Source: Streptomyces tailanensis | Lineage (GTDB): Bacteria > Actinomycetota > Actinomycetes > Streptomycetales > Streptomycetaceae | Assembly (NCBI RefSeq): GCF_008386495.1 | Contig: NZ_VTHJ01000051.1 | Location: forward strand, 5,510-61,013 | Direction: 5' to 3' | DNA length: 55,504 bases | Shown here: piece by piece, positions 1 to 8,334 of the stretch | How the letters are laid out: every line of letters begins with the position of its first letter | Numbering within the stretch: position 1 is the stretch's first letter | Notes under the pieces: model-generated | What the model was told of the DNA's origin: nothing | Databases searched by the model: none | Seen by the model: the letters and a program-made list of their open reading frames with translations, nothing else | Made by a program: the position numbers and the translations under genes

Positions 1-30
1 GGGGCGCCCCTCGTAACAGAGGGGCGCCCC
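1..30 (-). terminator. Terminator hairpin of the penicillin-binding protein gene
   Basis: A perfect inverted repeat: bases 1-12 (GGGGCGCCCCTC) pair with 19-30 around the six-base loop GTAACA. It lies 40 bases past the stop of the minus-strand gene that ends at 70. There is no long T-run, which is usual for Streptomyces terminators. Confidence 0.8.
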
Positions 31-69
31 ACCGCCGTATGCGCTCAGGGAGTCAACGGGTCTCAGCCG

Positions 70-2346
70 TCACCCGAAGCCCCCGTTGCCGTTCCCGTTG
101 TTCCCGCCGTTGCCCTGCCCCTGGATGAAGCCCTCGGGGATCGTGAACTCCGGCGTCGGGAACGTGCCGCCGTCGGTGCCGCCGATCAGGCCGCCCTCGT
201 CGTCACCGTTGCCGTTGTCGTTGCCGCCGTTGTCATTGTCGTTGTCCCCGCGACCGCGGTCCGGCCGCTCTTCGGGGATGTTGACGAGGGTGAAGTCGGG
301 GGCGGGCTCGCCCTCCAGCGCGCCGGACATCATGTCGCGCCAGATCGGGCCGGGGACCTCACCACCGAAGACCTTGGCGTACGTACGGCCGCCGATGGTG
401 ATGTTCACCATGCGGCGCTCGTGCGCGGGGTCGCCGACCCAGACGGCGCCGGCCATGTTCGGGGTGTAGCCCACGAACCAGGCCGCGTAGCGGAAGTCCG
501 TCGTACCGGTCTTACCGGCGCTGGGGCGGCTGCCGAGGCCCGCCTGCGTACCCGTACCGTCCTCGACCACGCCCCTGAGCAGGGTGTTGATGGTGTCGGC
601 GGTGTTCTCGGACATCGCGCGCGAGCAGGTCGACTTCGGGACCTCCAGCGACTTCGACTCCCCGCCGACCCGCTGGGTGATCGACTCGATGGCGATCGGG
701 GTGCAGTACATACCGCGCGCGGCGAAGGTCGCGTACGCGTTCGCCATGGTCAGCGGGGACATCTCCTGGGTGCCGAGGGCGATCGACGGGGCCTGGTCCA
801 TGTTGCGGCCGTCGGCCCGCTCGACGCCCATCTTCTCGGCCATCTCCGTCACCGGGCAGATGCCGATGTCCGCGATCATCTGCACGAAGTAGGTGTTGAC
901 GGACAGCGCGGTCGCCCGCTTCATCGAGTACGGGCCGACCTCGGTCTCGTTCTCGTTGGTGAGCGTGGAGCGGGGGCTGGCGTTGTTCACCCAGTTCTTG
1001 CCGCCGCAGACCGAGATCGGGCTCGGGTACTCCATCTTGTACGGCGCGGAGTACGACTTCGTCGCGGGCATGCCGCCCTCCAGGGCGGCCGCGGCGACGA
1101 TCGGCTTGAACGTCGAACCGGGCTGGTAGCCGGCGCCGCCGCCCATGGACTGGTCGACCGAGAGATTGATCGTCGTCTCGTTCTGCTTGACGTCCATGCC
1201 GTATGGCCGGGACTGGCCCATCCCGAGGATCTTGCCGGTGCCGGGCTCCACGATGGTGGCGGCCGTGGCCACCTCGTCCTTCTGGTTGACGTGGTCCTTG
1301 ATGGAGGCCTGGACCGACTTCTGGGCCTTCGGGTCCATCGTCGTCTGGATCGTCAGGCCGCCCTGGTTCCAGATCTTGGCCCGCTCCTCCGCGGTCTTGC
1401 CGAAGACCGGGTCGTTCAGGAACACCTCGCGGACGTAGTCACAGAAGAAGCCCGCGCCCATGACGGCCGTGATGCAGCCGTTCTTGGGCTTGCTGATGTC
1501 CAGGCCGAGCGGCTTCTCCTTGGCCTCGTCGGCCTCCGCCTGTGCGATGTCGCCGACGTCCGCCATGCGCTGCAGCACGGTGTTGCGGCGCTTGGTGGCC
1601 TCCTGAGGGTCGTTCACCGGGTCGTACCGGCTCGGCGACTGCACGATGCCGGCGAGCAGCGCGGCCTCCTCGACCTTCAGGTCCTTGGCCGACTTGGAGA
1701 AGTAGCGGCGGGAGGCGGCCTCGACACCGTAGGCCTGCTGGCCGAAGAACGTGATGTTCAGGTAGTTCTCGAGGATCTTCTTCTTGCCGAGCTCTTCCTC
1801 GAGCTGGATCGCCTGCTTCAGCTCCTTGATCTTGCGACCGAGGGTCTGCTGGGTGGCCTGGGCGACCAGCGTCGGGTCGTCACCGGCCTCCTCCACCGCG
1901 ACGTTCTTCACCAACTGCTGCGTCAGCGTGGAGGCGCCCTGTGTGACACCGCCGCTCTGCGCGTTCCGGTTGAGCGCGCGGAGCACGCCCTTCAGGTCGA
2001 TCGCGCCGTGCTGGTAGAAGCGGGCGTCCTCGATGGCGATGATCGCCTGCTGCATGTACGGCGAGATCTCCTTGAGATCGACCACCGTACGGTCGCGCGA
2101 GTAGACAGTGGCGATCTGGTCGCCCTTGCTGTCCAGGATCGTGGTGCGCTGGCTCAGCGGTGGCTGCTTGAGGTTGGCGGGGAGTTCGTCGAACCCCTCG
2201 ACCGAACCCTTGGCCGCGAGCCCCAGGGCGCCGACCGCTGGCAGCGCGATGCCCGCCATGACGGCACCGGCGAGGACGCTGACACCTAGGAACTTGGCGG
2301 CCTGCTGTGTGGGGGACAGACCACCACCCGAGCGCTTGTTTGGCAT
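70..2346 (-). CDS. Class A penicillin-binding protein (transglycosylase/transpeptidase)
   Basis: Bifunctional peptidoglycan synthase of 758 residues that polymerises glycan strands and cross-links stem peptides outside the membrane. One N-terminal membrane segment lies at about residues 18-45. The glycosyltransferase (GT51) domain follows, with the catalytic-Glu motif AIEDARFYQHGAID near residue 105. The transpeptidase domain shows STFK with nucleophile Ser411, an SVN motif (SVNTYF) and KTGT at Lys612. The last 60 or so residues are an Asn/Asp/Gly-rich low-complexity tail (DNDNDNGGNDNGNG) encoded by short DNA repeats near 90-245. That tail is probably a flexible extracellular extension and varies easily. 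The gene is divergent from wblA and is followed by a strong hairpin. The exact paralogue cannot be fixed from sequence alone. Confidence 0.93.
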   Translation of the reverse strand: MPNKRSGGGLSPTQQAAKFLGVSVLAGAVMAGIALPAVGALGLAAKGSVEGFDELPANLKQPPLSQRTTILDSKGDQIATVYSRDRTVVDLKEISPYMQQAIIAIEDARFYQHGAIDLKGVLRALNRNAQSGGVTQGASTLTQQLVKNVAVEEAGDDPTLVAQATQQTLGRKIKELKQAIQLEEELGKKKILENYLNITFFGQQAYGVEAASRRYFSKSAKDLKVEEAALLAGIVQSPSRYDPVNDPQEATKRRNTVLQRMADVGDIAQAEADEAKEKPLGLDISKPKNGCITAVMGAGFFCDYVREVFLNDPVFGKTAEERAKIWNQGGLTIQTTMDPKAQKSVQASIKDHVNQKDEVATAATIVEPGTGKILGMGQSRPYGMDVKQNETTINLSVDQSMGGGAGYQPGSTFKPIVAAAALEGGMPATKSYSAPYKMEYPSPISVCGGKNWVNNASPRSTLTNENETEVGPYSMKRATALSVNTYFVQMIADIGICPVTEMAEKMGVERADGRNMDQAPSIALGTQEMSPLTMANAYATFAARGMYCTPIAIESITQRVGGESKSLEVPKSTCSRAMSENTADTINTLLRGVVEDGTGTQAGLGSRPSAGKTGTTDFRYAAWFVGYTPNMAGAVWVGDPAHERRMVNITIGGRTYAKVFGGEVPGPIWRDMMSGALEGEPAPDFTLVNIPEERPDRGRGDNDNDNGGNDNGNGDDEGGLIGGTDGGTFPTPEFTIPEGFIQGQGNGGNNGNGNGGFG

Positions 2347-2869
2347 GAGGGCAGCCTAATCCGTCGGTATGACCGTTCCGAAGGAGCGGGTGCCTCCGGA
2401 GGGGCACAAGTGCCGGATCGTGACATCCGCTGCGGCCCGCGCGGCGGCGTTAAGGGACCTTAACGCCGGCCTACGTTCTCATTTCCCGGACAGGCACACA
2501 GGCGTTGGCCTAAGCTGCTCCCAACTGTCACGGCAGTAGGCCCTTGTATCAAGTACGTCCGCCGAGCCCGAATCGTTCTGACGTTCTTCCGATTTTTTTC
2601 CGGGGTCATGTCCGAATCTACCTCGTGTGTCATTCGGTGTCCGTTGTGACGCATGTCAACTGTCCCGTTCTGTCGGGATAGTCACGTATGCCCTCGGGTC
2701 ACTCCCACGGGTGATCTGCCGCTTACGCATAGTCCGTTCGGGCCATTCAAGATTGGGCCCGAAGGGGGTGTTGCGCTGTGCCCACCTTCCGTAACGTCCT
2801 CAACTGGCGGCGGTGAATATGCCGCTGCCGCCGTGGGGGAGCCTCGATTCGGGAGAGGACGGCGCCGGT
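2347..2869. other. Long wblA upstream region
   Basis: These 523 bases separate the divergent penicillin-binding protein gene and wblA. I see no convincing gene here. The region is less GC-rich than the flanking genes and holds a T-run near 2590, a TGAC/GTCA inverted repeat and a plausible promoter at 2654-2682. A long regulated leader fits a developmental regulator. Confidence 0.6.
2647..2682 (+). promoter_or_regulatory. Candidate wblA promoter with overlapping palindrome
   Basis: A -35-like TGTCAA (2654-2659) and a -10-like GATAGT (2677-2682) are spaced by 17 bases. An inverted repeat TGAC-GCAT-GTCA (2647-2658) overlaps the -35. It resembles a BldD-type site but is one base shorter than the consensus I remember. 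The implied start point is about 180 bases ahead of the wblA ATG. This is inference from motif matching only. Confidence 0.3.
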
Positions 2870-3208
2870 ATGGGCTGGGTAACCGACTGGAGTGCGCAGG
2901 CTGCCTGCCGCACTACCGATCCGGATGAACTGTTCGTTCAAGGAGCAGCGCAGAACAGGGCCAAGGCGGTGTGCACCGGATGCCCGGTGCGGACGGAGTG
3001 CCTGGCGGACGCGTTGGACAACCGCGTCGAGTTCGGCGTGTGGGGAGGAATGACGGAGCGCGAGCGCCGCGCACTGCTGCGCAGGCGTCCGACCGTCACG
3101 TCATGGCGCAGGTTGCTGGAGACCGCGCGCACGGAGTACGAGCGTGGCGCGGGCATTCTGCCGCTCGACGATGACGAGATGTACGAGAACTACGCGGCGG
3201 TGAGCTGA
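2870..3208 (+). CDS. wblA: WhiB-family iron-sulfur regulator WblA
   Basis: A 112-residue WhiB-like protein. The four cluster-binding cysteines are Cys13, Cys35, Cys38 and Cys44 (C-X2-C-X5-C after the first). They are followed by the GVWGG turn at 56-60 and the basic stretch RERRALLRRR, which contacts DNA or the sigma factor. In Streptomyces WblA is a pleiotropic switch between growth and sporulation that also represses antibiotic clusters. I chose the ATG at 2870 because GGGAGAGGA stands upstream and the length equals the S. coelicolor protein; an in-frame ATG at 2813 has no support. The gene is single, divergent from the penicillin-binding protein gene and convergent with the ATPase gene that ends at 3335. 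Confidence 0.95.
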   Translation: MGWVTDWSAQAACRTTDPDELFVQGAAQNRAKAVCTGCPVRTECLADALDNRVEFGVWGGMTERERRALLRRRPTVTSWRRLLETARTEYERGAGILPLDDDEMYENYAAVS

Positions 3209-3334
3209 GGACGAGGCCCCTTCCGGGTCCTTTCCGGGCCACGTCGGTCGAGGGCGCCCTTGAGGTGTCGGCGCGTCGGGCAGGTGTGCCGGCTCTCGGG
3301 TGCCCCGAGGCGTGACTCGTTGGTACTCCGTCGG

Positions 3335-4723
3335 TCAGTCGTCGGAGGTGGGCAACTCCGGCCGTACGGTCGCGAGTCGGCCCCCGATGTCCCGCAGACC
3401 CGCCAGGTCGTGGACATCGCCGGGCAGCGCGGCCACCTCGGCCACGGCCACCTCGGGATGAAGCGCGGTGAAGCGGTCACGCGTGCGCTGCTCGCGGGAG
3501 AGCAGCCGCATCCGCTCGGCGTGCAGCCTGAGCAGGCCTGCCGTGAGCTGTTCGACGGTCCGGTCCGGGGCGGGGGAGCCGTCCTGGGTACCGGCGGAGT
3601 CAGCCTCAGCACCGGGGGGGTCGGCCTGGGCGTCGATGGTGGCGGGAGATTCTGAACTTCCGTACGTTTCGGGAGAGTTACGAACTGCTTTCCCGTTCAT
3701 CTGATCCACAATGCGGGGCTCGTCAAGATTTTCCGCGGCGGCGAGCGCGCGCTCGGCGGACAGCTGGGCCGCGCCGCTGCCGTGGACGCGGTTGAGCACC
3801 AGACCGGCCAGCGGCATGTCCTCGGCCGCCAGCCGCTCCACGAAGTACGCCGCCTCCCGCAGCGCGTCCCGCTCGGGCGCCGCCACCACGAGAAACGCCG
3901 TACCGGGCGCCTGGAGCAGCTTGTACGTGGCGTCCGCGCGCGTACGGAAGCCGCCGAACATGGAGTCCATGGCGGCCACGAACGTCTGTACGTCCTTCAG
4001 CAGTTGGCCGCCGAGCAGCTTGCCCAGGGCGCCCGTCATCATCGACATGCCGACATTCAGGAACTTCATCCCGGCCCGCCCGCCGACCTTCGCGGGCGCC
4101 AGCAGCACACGGATCAGCTTGCCGTCGAGGAACGAGCCCAGCCGCTTCGGGGCGTCCAGGAAATCCAGTGCCGAGCGCGACGGCGGGGTGTCGACGACGA
4201 TCAGGTCCCACTCGTCCCGGGCCCGCAGCTGGCCCAGTTTCTCCATCGCCATGTACTCCTGCGTGCCCGCGAAGCCCGCCGAAAGCGACTGGTAGAAGGG
4301 GTTGTTCAGGATCGCGGACGCCCGGTCGGGGTCCGCGTGCGCCTCGACGATCTCGTCGAACGTGCGCTTCATGTCGAGCATCATGGCGTGCAGTTCGCCG
4401 TCGCCCTCGATGCCCTTGACGCGCCGCGGGGTGTTGTCCAGCGAGTCGATGCCCATGGACTGGGCGAGCCGCCGGGCCGGGTCGATGGTGAGCACGACCA
4501 CCTTGCGACCACGCTCCGCGGCGCGCAGGCCGAGGGCCGCCGCCGTGGTCGTCTTGCCGACGCCGCCCGCGCCGCAGCACACGACGATACGGGTCTCGGG
4601 GTCGTCGATCAGCGGGTCGAGCGCGAGAGGCCGGGGCGCGATGATCGCGCGATGTGCGTCATGGGCGTCGTGCGCGTCGTGCGCGTCGTGTGCGTCATGG
4701 GTGTGGGCCGGGTCCGGAGTCAT
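3335..4723 (-). CDS. ArsA/Get3-like ATPase, second of a tandem pair, His-Asp-Ala repeat N-terminus
   Basis: A 462-residue P-loop ATPase of the ArsA (arsenite/Get3) class. Walker A is CGAGGVGKTTTAAALGL near residue 50 and the switch region is VVDTPPSRSALDFL. The N-terminus holds five His-Asp-Ala units (residues about 9-23) encoded by a 9-bp tandem repeat at 4656-4700, giving a potential metal-binding arm. Residues about 340-390 are a Ser/Pro/Glu-rich linker before a helical C-terminus. The start codon overlaps the stop of the preceding ATPase gene (ATGA at 4720-4723), so the two are translationally coupled and may form a heterodimer. No arsB or arsR gene is near, so an arsenite role is unlikely. 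The substrate is unknown; the pair sits beside wblA in all streptomycetes I remember. Confidence 0.85.
   Translation of the reverse strand: MTPDPAHTHDAHDAHDAHDAHDAHRAIIAPRPLALDPLIDDPETRIVVCCGAGGVGKTTTAAALGLRAAERGRKVVVLTIDPARRLAQSMGIDSLDNTPRRVKGIEGDGELHAMMLDMKRTFDEIVEAHADPDRASAILNNPFYQSLSAGFAGTQEYMAMEKLGQLRARDEWDLIVVDTPPSRSALDFLDAPKRLGSFLDGKLIRVLLAPAKVGGRAGMKFLNVGMSMMTGALGKLLGGQLLKDVQTFVAAMDSMFGGFRTRADATYKLLQAPGTAFLVVAAPERDALREAAYFVERLAAEDMPLAGLVLNRVHGSGAAQLSAERALAAAENLDEPRIVDQMNGKAVRNSPETYGSSESPATIDAQADPPGAEADSAGTQDGSPAPDRTVEQLTAGLLRLHAERMRLLSREQRTRDRFTALHPEVAVAEVAALPGDVHDLAGLRDIGGRLATVRPELPTSDD
4656..4700 (-). repeat. 9-bp tandem repeat encoding His-Asp-Ala units
   Basis: Five consecutive units of the form gcgtcgtgc or gcgtcatgg (plus-strand reading) lie inside the 5' end of the ATPase gene. 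Unit length is a multiple of three, so copy-number change would alter arm length without a frameshift. Confidence 0.85.
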
Positions 4724-5697
4724 GAGATCCCTTGCTGACGCAGTTCCGTGGCGAGTTCGTACAGGCCCGCCAGATCCAATCCCTCGGCGAGCAGCGGCAG
4801 TTCGTGCAGCGGCAGGCTCAGCTCGCCCAGTGCGCCGCGCTGTTCGTGCTCCAGGGCGTATCGCTCGGCGTACTCCTCCGCCTGCGTGAGCAGCGGCGCC
4901 ACCAGGCGCTCGGCGTTGCCGCCGCGCCGGGCACCGCCGAGGCCGGCCGTGGACAGCGAGCGGGCTACGGCCGTACGTGGCACCGCGCGCGCGAACTCCA
5001 GCTCGTCGGCGTCCAGCACCTCGGGCCGGACCATGTTGACGATGATCCGCCCCACCGGCAGCCGCGTGGCCCGCAGCTCGGCGATACCGTCCGCCGTCTC
5101 CTGGACGGGCATCTCCTCCAGGAGCGTCACCAGATGCACTTCCGTCTCGGGCGACTTCAGCACGCGCATGACCGCCTGGGCCTGATTGTGTATCGGGCCG
5201 ATCTTGGCGAGCCCCGCCACCTCGTCGTTGACGTTCAGGAAGCGGGTGATGCGCCCGGTGGGCGGCGCGTCCATCACCACGTAGTCGTACGCGAACCGGC
5301 CGCTTTTCTCCTTGCGGCGCACCGCCTCGCAGGCCTTGCCGGTCAGGAGGACATCCCTGAGACCGGGTGCGATGGTGGTGGCGAAGTCGATGGCGCCGAG
5401 CTTCTTCAGGGCCCGGCCCGCCCCGCCGAGCTTGTAGAACATCTGGAGGTAGTCCAGCAGGGCCAGTTCGGGGTCGATGGCCAGGGCGTACACCTCCCCG
5501 CCCCCGGGTGCCACCGCGATCTTCCGCTCTTCGTACGGCAATGCCTCCGTCTCGAAAAGCTGTGCGATGCCCTGTCTGCCCTCGACCTCGACCAGGAGGG
5601 TGCGCTTCCCCTCGGTCGCGAGGGCGAGCGCGAGTGCGGCGGCGACCGTGGTCTTTCCGGTCCCGCCCTTGCCGCTGACGACCTGGAGCCTGCTCAC
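4720..5697 (-). CDS. ArsA/Get3-like ATPase, first of a tandem pair
   Basis: A 325-residue ArsA-class ATPase with Walker A VVSGKGGTGKTTVAAALALA at the extreme N-terminus and a switch motif VVMDAPPTGRITRFL. I chose the GTG at 5697 because the protein then begins VSRLQVVSGKGG, as family members do. The longer open frame to 5985 runs over an intergenic region and the next gene. No ribosome site precedes this GTG. A -10-like TAGTCT (complement of 5705-5710) sits seven bases upstream, so the mRNA may be leaderless. The gene is coupled by ATGA to the 462-residue paralogue. Function is unproven; partner ATPases of this kind could act on tail-anchored or metal cargo. Confidence 0.88.
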   Translation of the reverse strand: MSRLQVVSGKGGTGKTTVAAALALALATEGKRTLLVEVEGRQGIAQLFETEALPYEERKIAVAPGGGEVYALAIDPELALLDYLQMFYKLGGAGRALKKLGAIDFATTIAPGLRDVLLTGKACEAVRRKEKSGRFAYDYVVMDAPPTGRITRFLNVNDEVAGLAKIGPIHNQAQAVMRVLKSPETEVHLVTLLEEMPVQETADGIAELRATRLPVGRIIVNMVRPEVLDADELEFARAVPRTAVARSLSTAGLGGARRGGNAERLVAPLLTQAEEYAERYALEHEQRGALGELSLPLHELPLLAEGLDLAGLYELATELRQQGIS

Positions 5698-5740
5698 GTA
5701 TTCGAGACTAACCAGTCCGCGCGCGGCGTACGCGGGAGGC

Positions 5741-5749
5741 TGTGGATAA
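5741..5749 (-). promoter_or_regulatory. DnaA-box-like site
   Basis: TGTGGATAA, whose complement TTATCCACA is a perfect classical DnaA box. It lies between the ATPase gene and the divergent DUF4177-like gene. It is a single box, so any role in regulation or DnaA titration is speculation. Confidence 0.35.
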
Positions 5750-5859
5750 CTTGGCCCTTCCTCGCGGTCCCGGCCTGTCTGTGGTCCGTCCGCGGTCCCG
5801 GCCGAAGCCGTGCGGAGCCCGTGCCGGGCGGCGGCCGGACAGCGGATAAAGTCGGCCAC

Positions 5860-6021
5860 ATGACCAAGTGGGAATACGCAACCGTGCCGCTGCTCGTCCA
5901 TGCCACGAAGCAGATTCTGGACACCTGGGGCGAGGACGGCTGGGAGCTCGTCCAGGTCGTGCCCGGGCCGAACAACCCCGAGCAATTGGTGGCCTACCTG
6001 AAGCGCGAGAAGTCCGCGTGA
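5860..6021 (+). CDS. Small DUF4177-like protein
   Basis: A 53-residue protein beginning MTKWEYATVPLLVH and containing GEDGWELVQVVPG. That Trp-Glu-Leu-Val pattern (conserved GxxGWELV) is typical of DUF4177-type small proteins, whose function is unknown. The stop overlaps the GTG of ridA (GTGA at 6018-6021), so the two genes are probably translated together. It is missed by length filters but its codon bias and conserved context make it a convincing gene. It has no signal peptide or membrane segment. Confidence 0.85.
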   Translation: MTKWEYATVPLLVHATKQILDTWGEDGWELVQVVPGPNNPEQLVAYLKREKSA

Positions 6022-6485
6022 GCGCCATCGAGGCCAAGCTCGCCGAACTCGGGCTGACCCTGCCCGAGGTGGTCCCGCCGCTCGCCGCGTACCAGCCGGC
6101 CGTCCAGACCGGCGTGTACGTCTACACCGCCGGGCAGCTCCCCATGGTGGACGGCAAGCTGCCCGTCACCGGCAAGGTCGGCGCCGAGGTCACCCCCGAG
6201 GAGGCCAAGGAACTCGCCCGCACCTGCGCGCTGAACGCACTCGCCGCCGTCAAGTCGGTGGCCGGTGACCTCGACCGCGTCGCGCGCGTGGTGAAGGTCG
6301 TCGGCTTCGTCGCCTCGGCCTCGGACTTCACGGGCCAGCCGGCTGTGCTGAACGGCGCCAGCGAGCTCCTGGGCGCCGTCTTCGGCGACAAGGGTGTGCA
6401 CGCGCGCAGCGCGGTGGGTGTGGCGGTACTGCCGCTGGACGCGCCGGTGGAGGTCGAGATCCAGGTGGAGCTGACGGGGGCGTGA
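6018..6485 (+). CDS. ridA: RidA-family enamine/imine deaminase
   Basis: A 155-residue YjgF/YER057c/UK114 (RidA) protein. Members hydrolyse reactive enamine/imine intermediates released by PLP enzymes such as threonine dehydratase. Visible family features are the GVYVYTAGQLPMVDG strand, ALNALAAVKSVAGDLDRV and the C-terminal segment HARSAVGVAVLPLDAPVEVE, where the Arg of HARSAVGV matches the substrate-carboxylate-binding Arg position. The GTG start overlaps the upstream stop by GTGA. The next gene begins 128 bases later, across a dispersed repeat. Confidence 0.9.
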   Translation: MSAIEAKLAELGLTLPEVVPPLAAYQPAVQTGVYVYTAGQLPMVDGKLPVTGKVGAEVTPEEAKELARTCALNALAAVKSVAGDLDRVARVVKVVGFVASASDFTGQPAVLNGASELLGAVFGDKGVHARSAVGVAVLPLDAPVEVEIQVELTGA

Positions 6486-6498
6486 TCGCGGGCGGCAC

Positions 6499-6530
6499 GG
6501 GTGGGCGCAGCGGCACCTCGTAGCGCCGAG
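6499..6530. repeat. Dispersed repeat, family B copy 1
   Basis: Begins GGGTGGGCGCAGCGGCAC and runs CTCGTAGCGCCGAG. The same sequence with an extra TAG occurs at 50250-50299. Both copies are intergenic. I recall similar segments scattered through Streptomyces genomes. Confidence 0.7.
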
Positions 6531-6613
6531 TTCCGCACCCCGCCCCCACCTCCGGTTGCCAAGATCGCGCAGGCTCACTCGAACATGCGCCACGAACGGG
6601 TTAGCCTCCGCCC

Positions 6614-7495
6614 ATGGCAAACGGGCAGTGGTACCCAGCCGAGTGGCCGGACCGTATCCGCGCACTCGCGGCCGGCACGCTGACACCGGTGACCCCCAGG
6701 CGGGCCGCCACCGTCATGCTGCTCAAGGACACGGCCGACACCCCTGTTGTTCACATGCTGCGCAGACGCGCCTCCATGGCCTTCGCCGGAGGCGCGTACG
6801 CGTATCCGGGCGGCGGCGTGGACCCCCGCGACGACGACCACCAGATCCGCTGGGCGGGCCCCACGCGCGCGTGGTGGGCGTCCAGGCTCGGCGTCGACGA
6901 GACCGACGCCCAGGCGATCGTCTGCGCGGCCGTACGCGAGACGTACGAGGAGGCGGGCATCCTCCTCGCCGGCCCCACCCCTGACACGGTGGTCGGCGAC
7001 ACCACCGGCGACGACTGGGAGGCGGACCGCGCGGCGGTGGCCGCCCGGGAGCTGTCCTTCGCGGAGTTCCTGGAGCGCAGGGGCCTGGTCCTGCGGTCCG
7101 ACCTGCTCGGTGCGTGGGCCCGCTGGATCACCCCCGAGTTCGAGACCCGCCGCTACGACACCTGGTTCTTCGTGGCCGCCCTCCCCGAGGGCCAGCGCAC
7201 GCGCAACGCCTCCACGGAGGCGGACCGCACCGTGTGGATCCGCCCGGGGGACGCCGCCGCCGGCTACGACAAGGGCGAACTGCTGATGATGCCGCCCACC
7301 ATCGCCACCCTGCGCCGACTCGCCACGTACGCCACGGCCGCCGAGGCCCTCGCCGCCGCCCCCGCCCGCGATCTGGCCCCCGTCCTCGCCGAGGCACGCC
7401 TGGAGGACGACGAGGTGATCCTCACCTGGCCGGGCCACGACGAGTTCACCCAACGCATACAGGCGGGCGGCGGCCCCGGTGGAGGTCCCGCATGA
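6614..7495 (+). CDS. Nudix hydrolase (NUDT19/NUDT7-like, possible acyl-CoA diphosphatase)
   Basis: A 293-residue Nudix protein. The first half of the box is FAGGAYAYPGGGVDPRDDD near residue 55-73. The second half is RETYEEAGIL starting at Arg108, with metal ligands Glu112 and Glu113. The long insertion between the two halves is typical of the NUDT19/NUDT7 group, which cleaves CoA derivatives. Substrate is not determined here. The ATG at 6614 gives the N-terminus MANGQWYPAEWPDRIRALAAG. The stop overlaps the ATG of the metallo-hydrolase (ATGA at 7492-7495), so the pair is an operon. Confidence 0.87.
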   Translation: MANGQWYPAEWPDRIRALAAGTLTPVTPRRAATVMLLKDTADTPVVHMLRRRASMAFAGGAYAYPGGGVDPRDDDHQIRWAGPTRAWWASRLGVDETDAQAIVCAAVRETYEEAGILLAGPTPDTVVGDTTGDDWEADRAAVAARELSFAEFLERRGLVLRSDLLGAWARWITPEFETRRYDTWFFVAALPEGQRTRNASTEADRTVWIRPGDAAAGYDKGELLMMPPTIATLRRLATYATAAEALAAAPARDLAPVLAEARLEDDEVILTWPGHDEFTQRIQAGGGPGGGPA

Positions 7496-8322
7496 CGGAA
7501 GCAGCAGCTCTCCCCGGCCAGCCGAGAGGCGGGGTCCTGTCGGGCCCCGCGACCGCGCGCGCGGTCAACGTCCTCGCGCCGAACGCGTCGGTGATGACCC
7601 TGGACGGCACCAACACCTGGATCGTCTCCGAGCCGGACTCCGCACTGGCCGTCGTGATCGACCCGGGCCCACTGGACGACGGCCATCTCCGCCACGTCGT
7701 CGCTACGGCGGAGCAGGCCGGCAAACGGGTCGCGCTGACCCTGCTCACACACGGCCACCCGGACCACGCGGAGGGCGCCGCGCGCTTCGCCGAGCTGACG
7801 GGGACGAAGGTACGGGCCCTCGACCCGGCGTTGCGGCTCGGCGGTGAGGGGCTGGGCGCGGGTGACGTGATCTCGGTCGGCGGCCTGGAACTCCGTGTCG
7901 TGCCCACGCCCGGCCACACCGCAGACTCACTGTGCTTCCATCTCCCGGCCGATCGGGCCGTCCTGACGGGCGACACCGTCCTCGGGCGCGGTACGACGGT
8001 CGTGGCCCACCCTGACGGCCGTCTCGGGGACTATCTGGACTCCCTGCGGCGCCTGAGGTTCCTCACGGTCGACGACGGCGTCCACACCGTGCTCCCCGGC
8101 CACGGCCCCGTCCTCGAAGACGCCCAGGGCGCCGTCGAGTTCTACCTCGCCCACCGCGCCCACCGGCTCGCCCAGGTCGAGACGGCGGTCGAGAACGGCT
8201 ACCGGACCCCCGGCGAGGTCGTCGCCCACGTGTACGCGGACGTCGACCGGTCACTCTGGCCGGCGGCGGAACTCTCGGTGCGGGCCCAACTCGAGTACCT
8301 GACGGAGCATGGCCTGATCTGA
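7492..8322 (+). CDS. Metallo-beta-lactamase-fold hydrolase (LACTB2-like)
   Basis: A 276-residue metallo-beta-lactamase fold. The zinc motif THGHPDH spans residues 86-92. Further ligands lie in PTPGHTADS, in LTGDTVLGRG and in the final His of LPGHGPV. The C-terminal helical tail (AHRAHRLAQVETAVENG onward) resembles the LACTB2/glyoxalase-II-like group, which has RNase or thioesterase members. Translation is coupled to the Nudix gene. Only 12 bases separate its stop from the convergent nucleotidyltransferase stop. Confidence 0.88.
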   Translation: MTEAAALPGQPRGGVLSGPATARAVNVLAPNASVMTLDGTNTWIVSEPDSALAVVIDPGPLDDGHLRHVVATAEQAGKRVALTLLTHGHPDHAEGAARFAELTGTKVRALDPALRLGGEGLGAGDVISVGGLELRVVPTPGHTADSLCFHLPADRAVLTGDTVLGRGTTVVAHPDGRLGDYLDSLRRLRFLTVDDGVHTVLPGHGPVLEDAQGAVEFYLAHRAHRLAQVETAVENGYRTPGEVVAHVYADVDRSLWPAAELSVRAQLEYLTEHGLI

Positions 8323-8334
8323 CCGCCTCCTCCC

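Noticed and set aside
2653..2928. Plus-strand frame in the wblA leader
   Set aside because: Overlaps the wblA start in another frame, with poor codon bias.
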